A stretch of 22,575 bases of DNA. Source: Microbacteriaceae bacterium. Its GTDB lineage: Bacteria > Actinomycetota > Actinomycetes > Actinomycetales > Microbacteriaceae. The notes beneath the pieces were generated by a model. That model did no database searches. It was given only the letters and a program-made list of their open reading frames with translations, and had not been told where the DNA came from. Made by a program: the position numbers and the translations under genes. Positions 15,299-22,090 of the stretch are shown here, one piece after another (the first letter of the stretch is position 1; each line of letters opens with the position of its first letter). The stretch spans positions 1 through 22,575 of the forward strand of contig JAHEAT010000063.1 in the NCBI GenBank assembly GCA_024642605.1, written 5' to 3'.

Positions 15299-15352
15299 CC
15301 CAGTCGGGCGAACCAGAAGCTTCAAAAACCGATTGCCTAAATCAACGCTCTG

Positions 15353-15358
15353 TAAACT
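15353..15358 (+). promoter_or_regulatory. -10-like hexamer TAAACT, candidate leaderless promoter of serC
   Basis: TAAACT ends 6 nt before the ATG at 15365. The intervening bases (TGTGGA with one T before) contain no good Shine-Dalgarno, so the message probably begins at the start codon. The -35 region is weak. Confidence 0.5.
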
Positions 15359-15364
15359 TGTGGA

Positions 15365-16483
15365 ATGCCAGAAATCTTGATTCCAGCCAATCTGCTTCCT
15401 GAAGACGGAAGATTCGGTTGTGGCCCCTCGCGCATTCGCCAAGCTCAACTCGACGCGTTTGCCAAGGAGGGCTCGAAACTCATGGGAACCTCGCACCGCC
15501 AAGCGCCGGTGAAAAACCTGGTTAAGCGTGTTCAGGATGGCCTCATCGAACTCTTTCACAACCCAGCCGGCTACGAGATCGTGCTGGGTAACGGTGGCTC
15601 CACAGCTTTCTGGGATGCCGCGGCATTTTCACTAGTTGAGCGCAAAGCTCAGAACCTGGTTCACGGTGAATTCGGCGCGAAGTTCGCCAGCGCGCTCACC
15701 AACCCATGGCTCGAAAAGCCGACCGTCATCAACGGTGAACCTGGCTCTCGCCTCACCTTGCAGAGCGAGGCTGGCGTCGACAGCTACGCATACGCGCAAA
15801 ATGAAACATCCACGGGTGTGGTCACACCGGTGCAGAGAATTGCCGGTGTAGACGATGGTGCCCTGTTCTTCACCGACGCCACCTCGGCAGCCGGGGGCAT
15901 CGACTTCGACGCCACCCAAACCGACGTCTATTACTTTGCTCCGCAAAAAAACTTTGCTTCAGACGGTGGCCTATGGTTTGCACTTATGTCGCCTCAAGCC
16001 ATAGAACGTGCCGAGCGCATCGCCTCGAGCGATCGCTACATCCCAGAGTTTTTGAGCATCAAGACGGCCATCGACAACTCACGCCTCAACCAGACTCTGA
16101 ACACGCCAGCCATCTCAACGCTGTTCTTGCTGGCCGAGCAAATCGACTGGATCAACGAAAACGGCGGCTTGGCTTGGGCCGATGCGCGCACCAAGAGTGC
16201 ATCAAGCCACTTGTACGACTGGGCTGAGGCTTCGAGATTTGCTACCCCGTTTGTTTCGAACCCAGAGCACCGCAGCCAGGTAGTTGTGACCATCGATTTT
16301 GATGAGTCGGTAGACGCCGCCGCGGTTGCCAAGGTGCTTCGTCAAAACGGAATCGTAGACGTGGAGCCTTACCGTAAGTTAGGCAGAAACCAGCTGCGCG
16401 TGGCAACCTTCGTGGCTACTGATCTGGCCGAAGTTCAATCGCTAACAGGAGCTTTCGACTTCGTAGTTGAGCAGTTGGGTTAG
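15365..16483 (+). CDS. serC: Phosphoserine aminotransferase
   Basis: The 372-residue PLP enzyme converts 3-phosphohydroxypyruvate and glutamate to phosphoserine, the second step of serine synthesis. It follows the actinobacterial SerC pattern: RFGCGPSRIR near the start, MGTSHRQAPVK, VLGNGGSTAFWDAA (phosphate-binding turn), TDATSAAGGIDFD with PLP-contacting Asp171, and YYFAPQKNFASDGG with the Schiff-base Lys195. The C-terminal small domain ends LRVATFVATDLAEVQSLTGAFDFVVEQ. Length is normal and no key residue is missing. It is divergent from the DtxR-like gene; the DUF2530 gene begins 10 bp after its stop. Confidence 0.96.
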   Translation: MPEILIPANLLPEDGRFGCGPSRIRQAQLDAFAKEGSKLMGTSHRQAPVKNLVKRVQDGLIELFHNPAGYEIVLGNGGSTAFWDAAAFSLVERKAQNLVHGEFGAKFASALTNPWLEKPTVINGEPGSRLTLQSEAGVDSYAYAQNETSTGVVTPVQRIAGVDDGALFFTDATSAAGGIDFDATQTDVYYFAPQKNFASDGGLWFALMSPQAIERAERIASSDRYIPEFLSIKTAIDNSRLNQTLNTPAISTLFLLAEQIDWINENGGLAWADARTKSASSHLYDWAEASRFATPFVSNPEHRSQVVVTIDFDESVDAAAVAKVLRQNGIVDVEPYRKLGRNQLRVATFVATDLAEVQSLTGAFDFVVEQLG

Positions 16484-16493
16484 CTTCAAGAAC

Positions 16494-16718
16494 ATGAAGC
16501 TATATGTCAAAGACTCCGATCGCAAGCCCGATCCAGCTCCGATTGAAACGAACCTACGCTTGGTCGTTGTTATCGGAATTGCCCTTTGGGCGATTACCCT
16601 GGCGGTTTTTGTTATTGCTCCTGCGACGGTTCCGACGGGCCGACCTTGGTGGCCGTTCACTTGCGTTGTCGGCATCTTGCTCGGCATCTATGCCTTCTTC
16701 AAGGTCGGCAAGCGCTAA
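16494..16718 (+). CDS. DUF2530 small membrane protein
   Basis: This 74-residue protein starts MKLYVKDSDRKPDPAPIETN, the conserved N-terminal motif of DUF2530, followed by two TM segments (about 22-44 and 52-70) and a short basic end KVGKR. The function is unknown. In Actinobacteria it is commonly found next to serC and DUF3027, as here. The start at 16494 is preferred over an in-frame ATG at 16467 inside serC, because the conserved motif begins at once. TAGCTT, overlapping the serC stop, lies 7 nt upstream and could be a leaderless -10. Its last 165 bp overlap the 3' end of DUF3027 on the opposite strand. Confidence 0.8.
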   Translation: MKLYVKDSDRKPDPAPIETNLRLVVVIGIALWAITLAVFVIAPATVPTGRPWWPFTCVVGILLGIYAFFKVGKR

Positions 16719-17165
16719 CGACTCTCCGTCTTCAAGAGATTCATCGTGCTTGAGCACAACATCGACAATATCCGATTCGTTATCGGTTTCTAAATCATCT
16801 TCGTCAACTTCTAGTTCTGCTGCCTCTGCAGCTTCTACAGCCGCCTGAGCCTCTAGTTCTGCCTGCAGCGCTTTCCAGTCGGCGAGGCGCTCTGCCCAAG
16901 GAACCCAGTTTGGCGCGATCATCGAGTCGGCGCCTGGCAGCAAGACAACTTCCGAAACGGTTGGGTCTTGTTTAGCTGGGGCATACACGGTGACCGACCA
17001 GTGCCAGTCGAGGTAACCCTTTAACTTTGACGAGTAAAGGTAAGACCAAACATTGTCGCCTTCGTCAACAACTTCGAAGAAGTCGCCCACAACCGACGCG
17101 TTCGCCGATTCAACTGCTGCTGCGCGAGCGAAATCTGCGAGGTCAGGGCTTTTGCGCTTAGTCAT
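16554..17165 (-). CDS. DUF3027 protein with long acidic then basic tail
   Basis: The first ~95 residues of this 203-residue protein match DUF3027: AAVESANASVVGDFFEVVDEGDNVWSYLY, GYLDWHWSVTVY, SEVVLLPGADSMIAPNWVPWAERL. After this comes a highly acidic stretch (about 105-165, many Glu/Asp), then a basic low-complexity end (RRNRRR, NNKN) to residue 203. Function is unknown; family members sit with cold-shock genes in Actinobacteria, suggesting an RNA-related role, which is inference. Its start overlaps the stop of the cold-shock gene by 8 bp, so the two are probably translated together. The basic tail is coded antisense to the TM region of DUF2530, which may explain its composition. Confidence 0.85.
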   Translation of the reverse strand: MTKRKSPDLADFARAAAVESANASVVGDFFEVVDEGDNVWSYLYSSKLKGYLDWHWSVTVYAPAKQDPTVSEVVLLPGADSMIAPNWVPWAERLADWKALQAELEAQAAVEAAEAAELEVDEDDLETDNESDIVDVVLKHDESLEDGESLALADLEEGIDAEQDADNASERPPRSARRNRRRSNNKNRQGNRPKGNSDNNDQA

Positions 17166-17541
17166 CCAGCTCGTCGGCTACCTTGCGCAGAAGTGACGCA
17201 ATCTTCGATGCCTGAGCCGACTCCGGCTGCTTGCCGCGGTTTAGGCCAGCACCCAAATTGTCGAGCAGGCGAATGAGGTCTTGAATGATTACCGACATTT
17301 CATCGGCTGGTTTGCGTGCGCGGCGAGCCAGGCTCACTGGCGCTTCGAGAATTCTGACCGATGTGGCCTGAGCGCCACGCTTGCCATCAAAGAGGCTGAA
17401 CTCCACGCGGGTGCCCGGCTTTACCGACAGGGTGCCGGTTGGCAGTGCGCTGACGTGCAGGTACACCTCGGCGCCTTCGTCAGACGCGATAAAGCCGAAT
17501 CCCTTGGCGTCGTCGAAGAACTTAACTTTGCCGGTTGGCAT
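17158..17541 (-). CDS. Cold-shock domain protein with C-terminal helical extension
   Basis: The first ~67 residues are a cold-shock domain: MPTGKVKFFDDAKGFGFIAS with RNP1 KGFGFI (13-18) and RNP2 VYLHVS (26-31). At 127 residues it is nearly twice a normal CspA. The extra ~60 residues contain SVIIQDLIRLLDNLGAGLNRG and ASKIASLLRKVADELDD, likely helices, a form seen in actinobacterial CSPs beside DUF3027. The domain binds single-stranded RNA/DNA; this paralogue is probably not the main cold-shock-induced one, which is inference. GAGGTAGTT precedes the ATG. A -10-like TAAACT (complement of 17570-17575) lies 28 bp upstream. The promoter region (72 bp) is shared divergently with the next + strand gene. 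Confidence 0.92.
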   Translation of the reverse strand: MPTGKVKFFDDAKGFGFIASDEGAEVYLHVSALPTGTLSVKPGTRVEFSLFDGKRGAQATSVRILEAPVSLARRARKPADEMSVIIQDLIRLLDNLGAGLNRGKQPESAQASKIASLLRKVADELDD

Positions 17542-17601
17542 AACTACCTCTTTTCAATAAGCAAACATTAGTTTACCTACCGGAGGGGTCATCGCCGAGG
17601 G

Positions 17602-17607
17602 TATCCT
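17602..17607 (+). promoter_or_regulatory. -10-like hexamer TATCCT, candidate leaderless promoter of the 83-residue membrane protein
   Basis: TATCCT ends 6 nt before the ATG at 17614. AGAAGG touches the ATG with no spacer, which argues against normal Shine-Dalgarno use. Confidence 0.5.
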
Positions 17608-17613
17608 AGAAGG

Positions 17614-17865
17614 ATGGCTACTCCCAAGAAATCACCTGCGAATAACGCTTCGCGCGCAGAAAATGTTCTCGCCTTCATGGCGGTCGGTGTCATCGGCTTC
17701 TCGATTCTCATCATCGGCTTCCTGCTCTTCGCTTATGCGACCGGCATGAAGTCACTACCGGCGCTTCTGCCGCTACTGCCGTTCATCGGGCTCCCCATCG
17801 GTATGCTGCTCATCATCGCTTTGGTGATCGTAAGTTTCCGTCGTCGCGCTCGCGAAGCCAAATAA
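17614..17865 (+). CDS. Small two-TM membrane protein of unknown function
   Basis: The 83-residue protein has a basic N-terminus (MATPKKSPANNASRAEN), two hydrophobic helices (about residues 18-43 and 48-75) split by a short turn (TGMKSLP), and a basic end SFRRRAREAK. I do not recognise a family with a known role; similar small proteins precede the helicase-associated gene in related Actinobacteria, as far as I recall. The stop is 6 bp before the ATG of the next gene, which has no visible Shine-Dalgarno, so they are probably co-transcribed. Confidence 0.7.
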   Translation: MATPKKSPANNASRAENVLAFMAVGVIGFSILIIGFLLFAYATGMKSLPALLPLLPFIGLPIGMLLIIALVIVSFRRRAREAK

Positions 17866-17871
17866 GAATTC

Positions 17872-19614
17872 ATGAGTGACGTTCTCGAACTAGCCAGCCA
17901 TATTCGCGAACTAGACGACGACGCACTAATTGCCATCTGTCGGCAGAGCCTCACCCATGCCAGCAATGCTAAGGACTTTTTTGACCTAGCCGAGCAACTG
18001 ATGCAGTCAAAGTCGATCGACTCTTGGCTCGCAACACAAAACAGTTCTCGACTCGAAGCGCTCCTCGATGCAAGCGTTCCCGATGTTTCGAAAGACCCGA
18101 TCTTCGCAATCATCCGAAAGCGCACTACAACCTCGGGTGACCCACTTGCCATCAAAATCAGGCAGGCCCTAGCGGCAACAAAATCTGCCAATTCGCTCAA
18201 GGTGGCCACCAAATCGGGTTCGGCAACCGAAGCCGAGGCACAGCGGGCAGCCGACGATGCAGGCATCCGTGGTTTTCTATCGGTTCAGGGTTTAACCGAG
18301 TTCGTTATCGACCTCGAGCACCGCTACCTCAGAGAAGTGGCGAAGTTTGGTCTCGCGCTCCCCGACGTAAAGCGCTTTGGCTTGCACCTGGGGCTTGGGC
18401 TAGATGAAGTTCGCAACCTTTGGGAGATTGCGCGCCTCAATGACCTCACCACAACCAAAGATTCTCGCTGGATGCTAGGTGACCTAGCAGTTACATGGTT
18501 GGGCGGATCACATGACCAACGCTGGATGTCGGCGGTGGCTCGATGGAGAGAACTCATTGCGGCTTCTGCGGCAGAAGACATTGCTCAAGCGCTACGGAGT
18601 GAGCCTCAGCGCAAGTTCTTCGATACGCTCACTGCCATCTTTCCGTTAGCCGATGCGAGCGCTGGTTCGAAGGTAGATAAGCTCTGCAAATACGCCGAGC
18701 TGATTGGGCTTACCTCGAACGGCATCGCGCAACCTTGGATGCTGCCTGCGTTGCAAGGCGATCTCAAGAAAGCCTCGGCCCAAATCGGCAACCACATGCC
18801 GCAGCTTCAGGCCCGGGTAATTCTGCAAACCGACCTGTCAATCGTTGCACCTGGCCCGCTAGAGGTTGCGGCCGAAGATCGCCTTCGAGAGTTTGCCCAG
18901 GCCGAGTCGATTGGTTTGGCTTCGCACTTTCGCCTCACCCCGCTGAGCGTTAGTTACGCCCTTGAACGCGGACATTCGATTGAGCAGATTCGCGATTCGC
19001 TCGTTGAGCTCTCGGGTATGGCACTACCCCAGCCGGTTGAATATTTGCTCAACGACGTGTTCCGCCGCTTTGGACGCATAAAAGTGGTTTCCGACGAGTC
19101 TGGCGGCGGCGCCTACATAAAGGTTGCCGATTCGACTTTGGCCATTGAACTCGCCAACGACCTGCGCCATCGAATCATTTCGCTTCGCCAAATCGACCCA
19201 ACCACGCTCTATTCGAAGTACACGGCCGATGTGGTCTACTTCACGCTGCGCGATTACGGGCACCTTGCTGTGCGAGCAAACCAAGATGACACGGTGATCT
19301 CGCCCGAACGCATAAACTCGCAAACCGAGAAGGTTGTGGCCCTCGACCCGGTAAAGGCTCTGGTTAGCAAACTTCGTTCGGCCGACAACAATTCGAGCGC
19401 CGGCGAGAATGAGATGATGCTGCGCCAGTTGCAGCTTGCAATCAAGAACAAATCGGCGATTGCGGTTAGCTACTTGGGCAAAGATGGCACTGAGCACCGT
19501 TTCATCTTGGAGCCGGTGGCAATCTCAAACGGGCGCTTGCGCAGCCGCGATAAAAAGGCCGATATCGAGCGAACCCTCCCACTTGCCAACATCGTCAAGC
19601 TCGAACTCGCATAG
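17872..19614 (+). CDS. Helicase-associated protein (Helicase_C_3/XPB-partner type)
   Basis: The 580-residue soluble protein matches the actinobacterial 'helicase-associated domain' family that sits before XPB. The region VFRRFGRIKVVSDESGGGAYIKVAD (about 396-420) followed by ISLRQIDPTTLYSKYTADVVYFTLRDYGHLAV is the conserved core. The C-terminus (about 520-580; AIAVSYLGKDGTEHRFILEPVAISNGRLRSRD then LPLANIVKLEL) looks like a WYL-type fold, a nucleotide- or nucleic-acid-sensing domain in other proteins. There is no Walker motif, so it is not itself a helicase. A role as partner or regulator of the adjacent XPB is inferred from gene order. It lies 18 bp before the XPB gene, with a promoter-like hexamer in the gap. 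Confidence 0.85.
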   Translation: MSDVLELASHIRELDDDALIAICRQSLTHASNAKDFFDLAEQLMQSKSIDSWLATQNSSRLEALLDASVPDVSKDPIFAIIRKRTTTSGDPLAIKIRQALAATKSANSLKVATKSGSATEAEAQRAADDAGIRGFLSVQGLTEFVIDLEHRYLREVAKFGLALPDVKRFGLHLGLGLDEVRNLWEIARLNDLTTTKDSRWMLGDLAVTWLGGSHDQRWMSAVARWRELIAASAAEDIAQALRSEPQRKFFDTLTAIFPLADASAGSKVDKLCKYAELIGLTSNGIAQPWMLPALQGDLKKASAQIGNHMPQLQARVILQTDLSIVAPGPLEVAAEDRLREFAQAESIGLASHFRLTPLSVSYALERGHSIEQIRDSLVELSGMALPQPVEYLLNDVFRRFGRIKVVSDESGGGAYIKVADSTLAIELANDLRHRIISLRQIDPTTLYSKYTADVVYFTLRDYGHLAVRANQDDTVISPERINSQTEKVVALDPVKALVSKLRSADNNSSAGENEMMLRQLQLAIKNKSAIAVSYLGKDGTEHRFILEPVAISNGRLRSRDKKADIERTLPLANIVKLELA

Positions 19615-19620
19615 AACAAA

Positions 19621-19626
19621 TAGGCT
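19621..19626 (+). promoter_or_regulatory. -10-like hexamer TAGGCT, candidate leaderless promoter of the XPB gene
   Basis: TAGGCT ends 6 nt before the ATG at 19633, the same hexamer and distance as before the MFS gene at 1495. AAAGG touches the ATG. The XPB gene may thus be transcribed separately from the gene before it. Confidence 0.5.
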
Positions 19627-19632
19627 TAAAGG

Positions 19633-21264
19633 ATGACCGGACCACTAATCGTTCAGAGCGACAAGACAGCTCTGCTCGAGGTTGCTCACCCCGAGGCCAC
19701 CGACGCGCGCCACGACCTCGCCGTTTTCGCCGAACTCGAGCGTGCGCCGGAACATATTCACACCTACAGAATTACAAAACTTGGCCTCTGGAATGCCAGA
19801 GCTGCCGGTCACGATGCCGACTTCGTTTTGGGTGTGCTTGACCGCTATGCGAAGTTTGCCGTGCCTGCATCGGTGCGAATCGACATAACCGAAACCATGT
19901 CTCGCTACGGCCGGTTGGTCATCAAGCGCTCCGAAACCGGCGAACTCGAGTTGGTTTCTGACTCCCCCGCCATTTTGCTCGAAGCATCGAAGCACCGAAA
20001 AATGGCCGACCTTCTGGGTGGTCGCGTCAGCGAGAATGCCTTTCGCATTCAAGATTGGGCACGGGGAGCCGTAAAGCAGGAGCTGCTAAAACTCGGATGG
20101 CCAGCGGACGACCTTGCTGGCTACACCTCTGGCACGCCGCACGAGATTGGCCTGGTCGAGGCCGGCTGGTCGATGCGTGGTTATCAGCAGACTGCGGTTG
20201 AAAAATTCTGGGATGGCGGCTCGGGAGTTGTCGTGCTGCCCTGCGGTGCCGGCAAAACTATCGTGGGCGCGGCAGCCATGACCGTGGCCAAGAGCAACAC
20301 CCTCATTCTGGTTACCAACACGGTATCGGCCAGACAGTGGAAGGCCGAGCTTCTGAAGCGAACCACGCTCACCGAAGAGGAAATCGGAGAGTACAGCGGT
20401 TCGGTTAAAGAAGTGAAGCCGGTGACCATCGCGACATATCAAATTCTCACCACCAAGCGAAAGAGCGAATACGCTCACTTGGCTCTTCTAGATGCCAACG
20501 ATTGGGGGCTGATTGTCTATGACGAAGTTCACTTGCTGCCGGCTCCGATTTTTAAAATGACCGCCGACCTGCAGGCTCGCCGCCGATTGGGTCTTACCGC
20601 AACCTTGGTGCGCGAAGATGGCAAAGAGGGCGACGTGTTTTCGCTTATCGGGCCCAAGCGTTTCGACGCTCCCTGGAAAGAGATCGAGGCTCAGGGTTAC
20701 ATCGCGCCGGCCGCTTGCGCCGAGGTTCGCGTTGACTTGGGTGACACCGAGCGTCTCGACTATGCCATGTCAGGCCAGGATGAACGCTACCGATTGGCCG
20801 CCACCAGCCCCGTGAAGATTGCGGTTATGCGCAAGTTGCTCGAACGTCATCGAGGCGAACCAACCCTCGTGATTGGCCAGTACCTCGACCAGATTCACAC
20901 CGTGGCTGAGGCCTTAGGAGTGCCGTTCATCACTGGTGAAACCCCGGTTGACGAGCGTGAGCGTTTGTTCGAAGCATTCCGCAGGGGAGAGCTTTCGACT
21001 CTCGTGGTGTCAAAAGTTGCAAACTTCTCGATCGACCTACCCGAGGCATCGGTTGCTATTCAAATCTCGGGGTCTTACGGTTCGCGCCAAGAGGAGGCAC
21101 AGCGACTCGGCCGACTGCTTCGCCCAAAGGCCGACGGACGCAAGGCCTGGTTCTACACGATCATTGCGCGCGACACCGTCGACCAAGATTTCGCGCAGAA
21201 CCGTCAGCGCTTCCTAGCCGAGCAGGGTTACAGCTACGAAATTCTCGACGCCGAAAGCCTCTAG
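19633..21264 (+). CDS. XPB/Ssl2-type DNA repair helicase
   Basis: This 543-residue SF2 helicase has all the expected motifs: damage-recognition-like N-terminal region, Q-like GWSMRGYQQTAVEKF, Walker A PCGAGKT (203-209, Lys208), DEVH (297-300), LTATLVRED with the XPB RED motif (327-329), second-domain IGQYLDQIHTVAEAL, and motif VI QEEAQRLGRLLRP (486-498). XPB is a 3'-5' DNA helicase/translocase of eukaryotic TFIIH and archaeal repair; Actinobacteria carry a homologue whose precise repair role is unsettled. Length is normal for the bacterial form. It follows its helicase-associated partner. After the stop there are two hairpins without a T tract. Confidence 0.95.
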   Translation: MTGPLIVQSDKTALLEVAHPEATDARHDLAVFAELERAPEHIHTYRITKLGLWNARAAGHDADFVLGVLDRYAKFAVPASVRIDITETMSRYGRLVIKRSETGELELVSDSPAILLEASKHRKMADLLGGRVSENAFRIQDWARGAVKQELLKLGWPADDLAGYTSGTPHEIGLVEAGWSMRGYQQTAVEKFWDGGSGVVVLPCGAGKTIVGAAAMTVAKSNTLILVTNTVSARQWKAELLKRTTLTEEEIGEYSGSVKEVKPVTIATYQILTTKRKSEYAHLALLDANDWGLIVYDEVHLLPAPIFKMTADLQARRRLGLTATLVREDGKEGDVFSLIGPKRFDAPWKEIEAQGYIAPAACAEVRVDLGDTERLDYAMSGQDERYRLAATSPVKIAVMRKLLERHRGEPTLVIGQYLDQIHTVAEALGVPFITGETPVDERERLFEAFRRGELSTLVVSKVANFSIDLPEASVAIQISGSYGSRQEEAQRLGRLLRPKADGRKAWFYTIIARDTVDQDFAQNRQRFLAEQGYSYEILDAESL

Positions 21265-21273
21265 ATTGGGTCG

Positions 21274-21326
21274 CACGCGAACCGCCGGGCCTGTCGGTGG
21301 TCTGGCTCGCGTGGAGACAACTCTCC
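21274..21326 (+). other. Two consecutive stem-loops downstream of the XPB gene
   Basis: CACGCGA (21274-21280) pairs perfectly with TCGCGTG (21307-21313), and inside it ACCGCC (21281-21286) pairs with GGTGGT (21296-21301, one G-T), leaving a 5-nt bulge. Directly after, GGAGA (21313-21317) pairs with TCTCC (21322-21326) around CAAC, sharing one base with the first stem. No T tract follows, so a classical terminator is not supported. It could be a Rho-independent terminator of the T-less kind proposed in Actinobacteria, an RNA 3'-end stabiliser, or a leader structure for the next gene. Confidence 0.45.
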
Positions 21327-21343
21327 GCCGCCTCTAAGGTTGT

Positions 21344-21364
21344 TCACAGGAAACATACAGAAAC
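21344..21364 (+). promoter_or_regulatory. Candidate PhoP-type direct-repeat operator
   Basis: TCACAG (21344-21349), five bases, then ATACAG (21355-21360) form a direct repeat with an 11-bp period; extending it, ACAGGAAAC (21346) and ACAGAAAC (21357) match. OmpR/PhoP-family regulators bind tandem sites with this phase, and mycobacterial PhoP prefers a repeated TCACAG. It lies about 20-40 bp upstream of the PhoP-like gene, suggesting autoregulation. Confidence 0.45.
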
Positions 21365-21382
21365 GGCACGGATGCTTTGACT

Positions 21383-22087
21383 ATGGCAACTGAACCCATC
21401 AAAGTACTCGTCGTTGACGACGAGCCAAACATCAGAGATCTACTCAGCACCAGCCTCAAGTTCAACGGTTTCGCGGTTTATGCCGTGGGCAACGGAAACG
21501 ATGCTGTTGTAGCCGCCGAAAAAGGCAAACCAGACATCATCCTCCTCGACGTGATGCTTCCAGACATGAGCGGATTCGCCGTAACCAAGAAGCTCCGCTC
21601 GATGGACATCGACATTCCAGTTCTCTTTCTAACCGCACGCGACGAAACCGAAGACAAAATCACTGGCCTCACGGTTGGCGGCGACGATTACCTAACCAAG
21701 CCATTCAGCCTGGATGAGATCATTGCGCGCATAAACGCGATTCTGCGCCGCACCCAGAAAGTAGATGTCGAGCAGAGCATCCTTGAGGTTGGCGAGATCA
21801 GCATGAACGAAGACGCACACGAAGTTTTTGTGCGCGGCGAACTCATCGACTTCTCGCCAACCGAATACAAACTTTTGCGCTTTCTTATGTCGAACGCCAA
21901 CCGAGTGCTCACCAAGTCGCAGATTCTCGACCACGTTTGGGAGTACGACTTTGGTGGCGAAATGGGCATCGTTGAGTCTTATGTGAGTTACCTTCGAAAG
22001 AAGCTCGACCCACTTACCAGTGAGCCAGTAATTGTCACCAAGCGCGGTGTCGGCTACATGTATAAGACACCAAAGAAAGACAAATAG
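21383..22087 (+). CDS. OmpR/PhoP-family response regulator, PhoP-like
   Basis: The 234-residue protein has a receiver (about 6-122) with acidic pocket Asp12/Asp13, phospho-acceptor Asp56 (IILLDVMLPD), Thr84 (FLTARD) and Lys106 (TKPFSLDEI), and a winged-helix DNA-binding domain (about 135-230) with FSPTEYKLLRFLM, ILDHVWEYDFGGEMGIVESYVSYLRKKLD and TKRGVGYMY. The segments SLKFNGF, LFLTARDETEDKITGLTVGGDDYLTKPFSL and ILDHVWEYDFGG closely resemble M. tuberculosis PhoP, though TcrX-like paralogues are similar. The ATG at 21383 is chosen over an in-frame TTG at 21377 because a -10-like GATGCT lies 6 nt before the ATG and no Shine-Dalgarno serves either. The sensor kinase gene begins 3 bp after the stop. 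Confidence 0.92.
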   Translation: MATEPIKVLVVDDEPNIRDLLSTSLKFNGFAVYAVGNGNDAVVAAEKGKPDIILLDVMLPDMSGFAVTKKLRSMDIDIPVLFLTARDETEDKITGLTVGGDDYLTKPFSLDEIIARINAILRRTQKVDVEQSILEVGEISMNEDAHEVFVRGELIDFSPTEYKLLRFLMSNANRVLTKSQILDHVWEYDFGGEMGIVESYVSYLRKKLDPLTSEPVIVTKRGVGYMYKTPKKDK

Positions 22088-22090
22088 GCC

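Noticed and set aside
15327..15345. Possible DtxR/IdeR box between the regulator and serC
   Set aside because: GCCTAA and a small inverted repeat (GATT/AATC) are present, but only about 10 of 19 positions match the DtxR consensus palindrome, mainly in one half.
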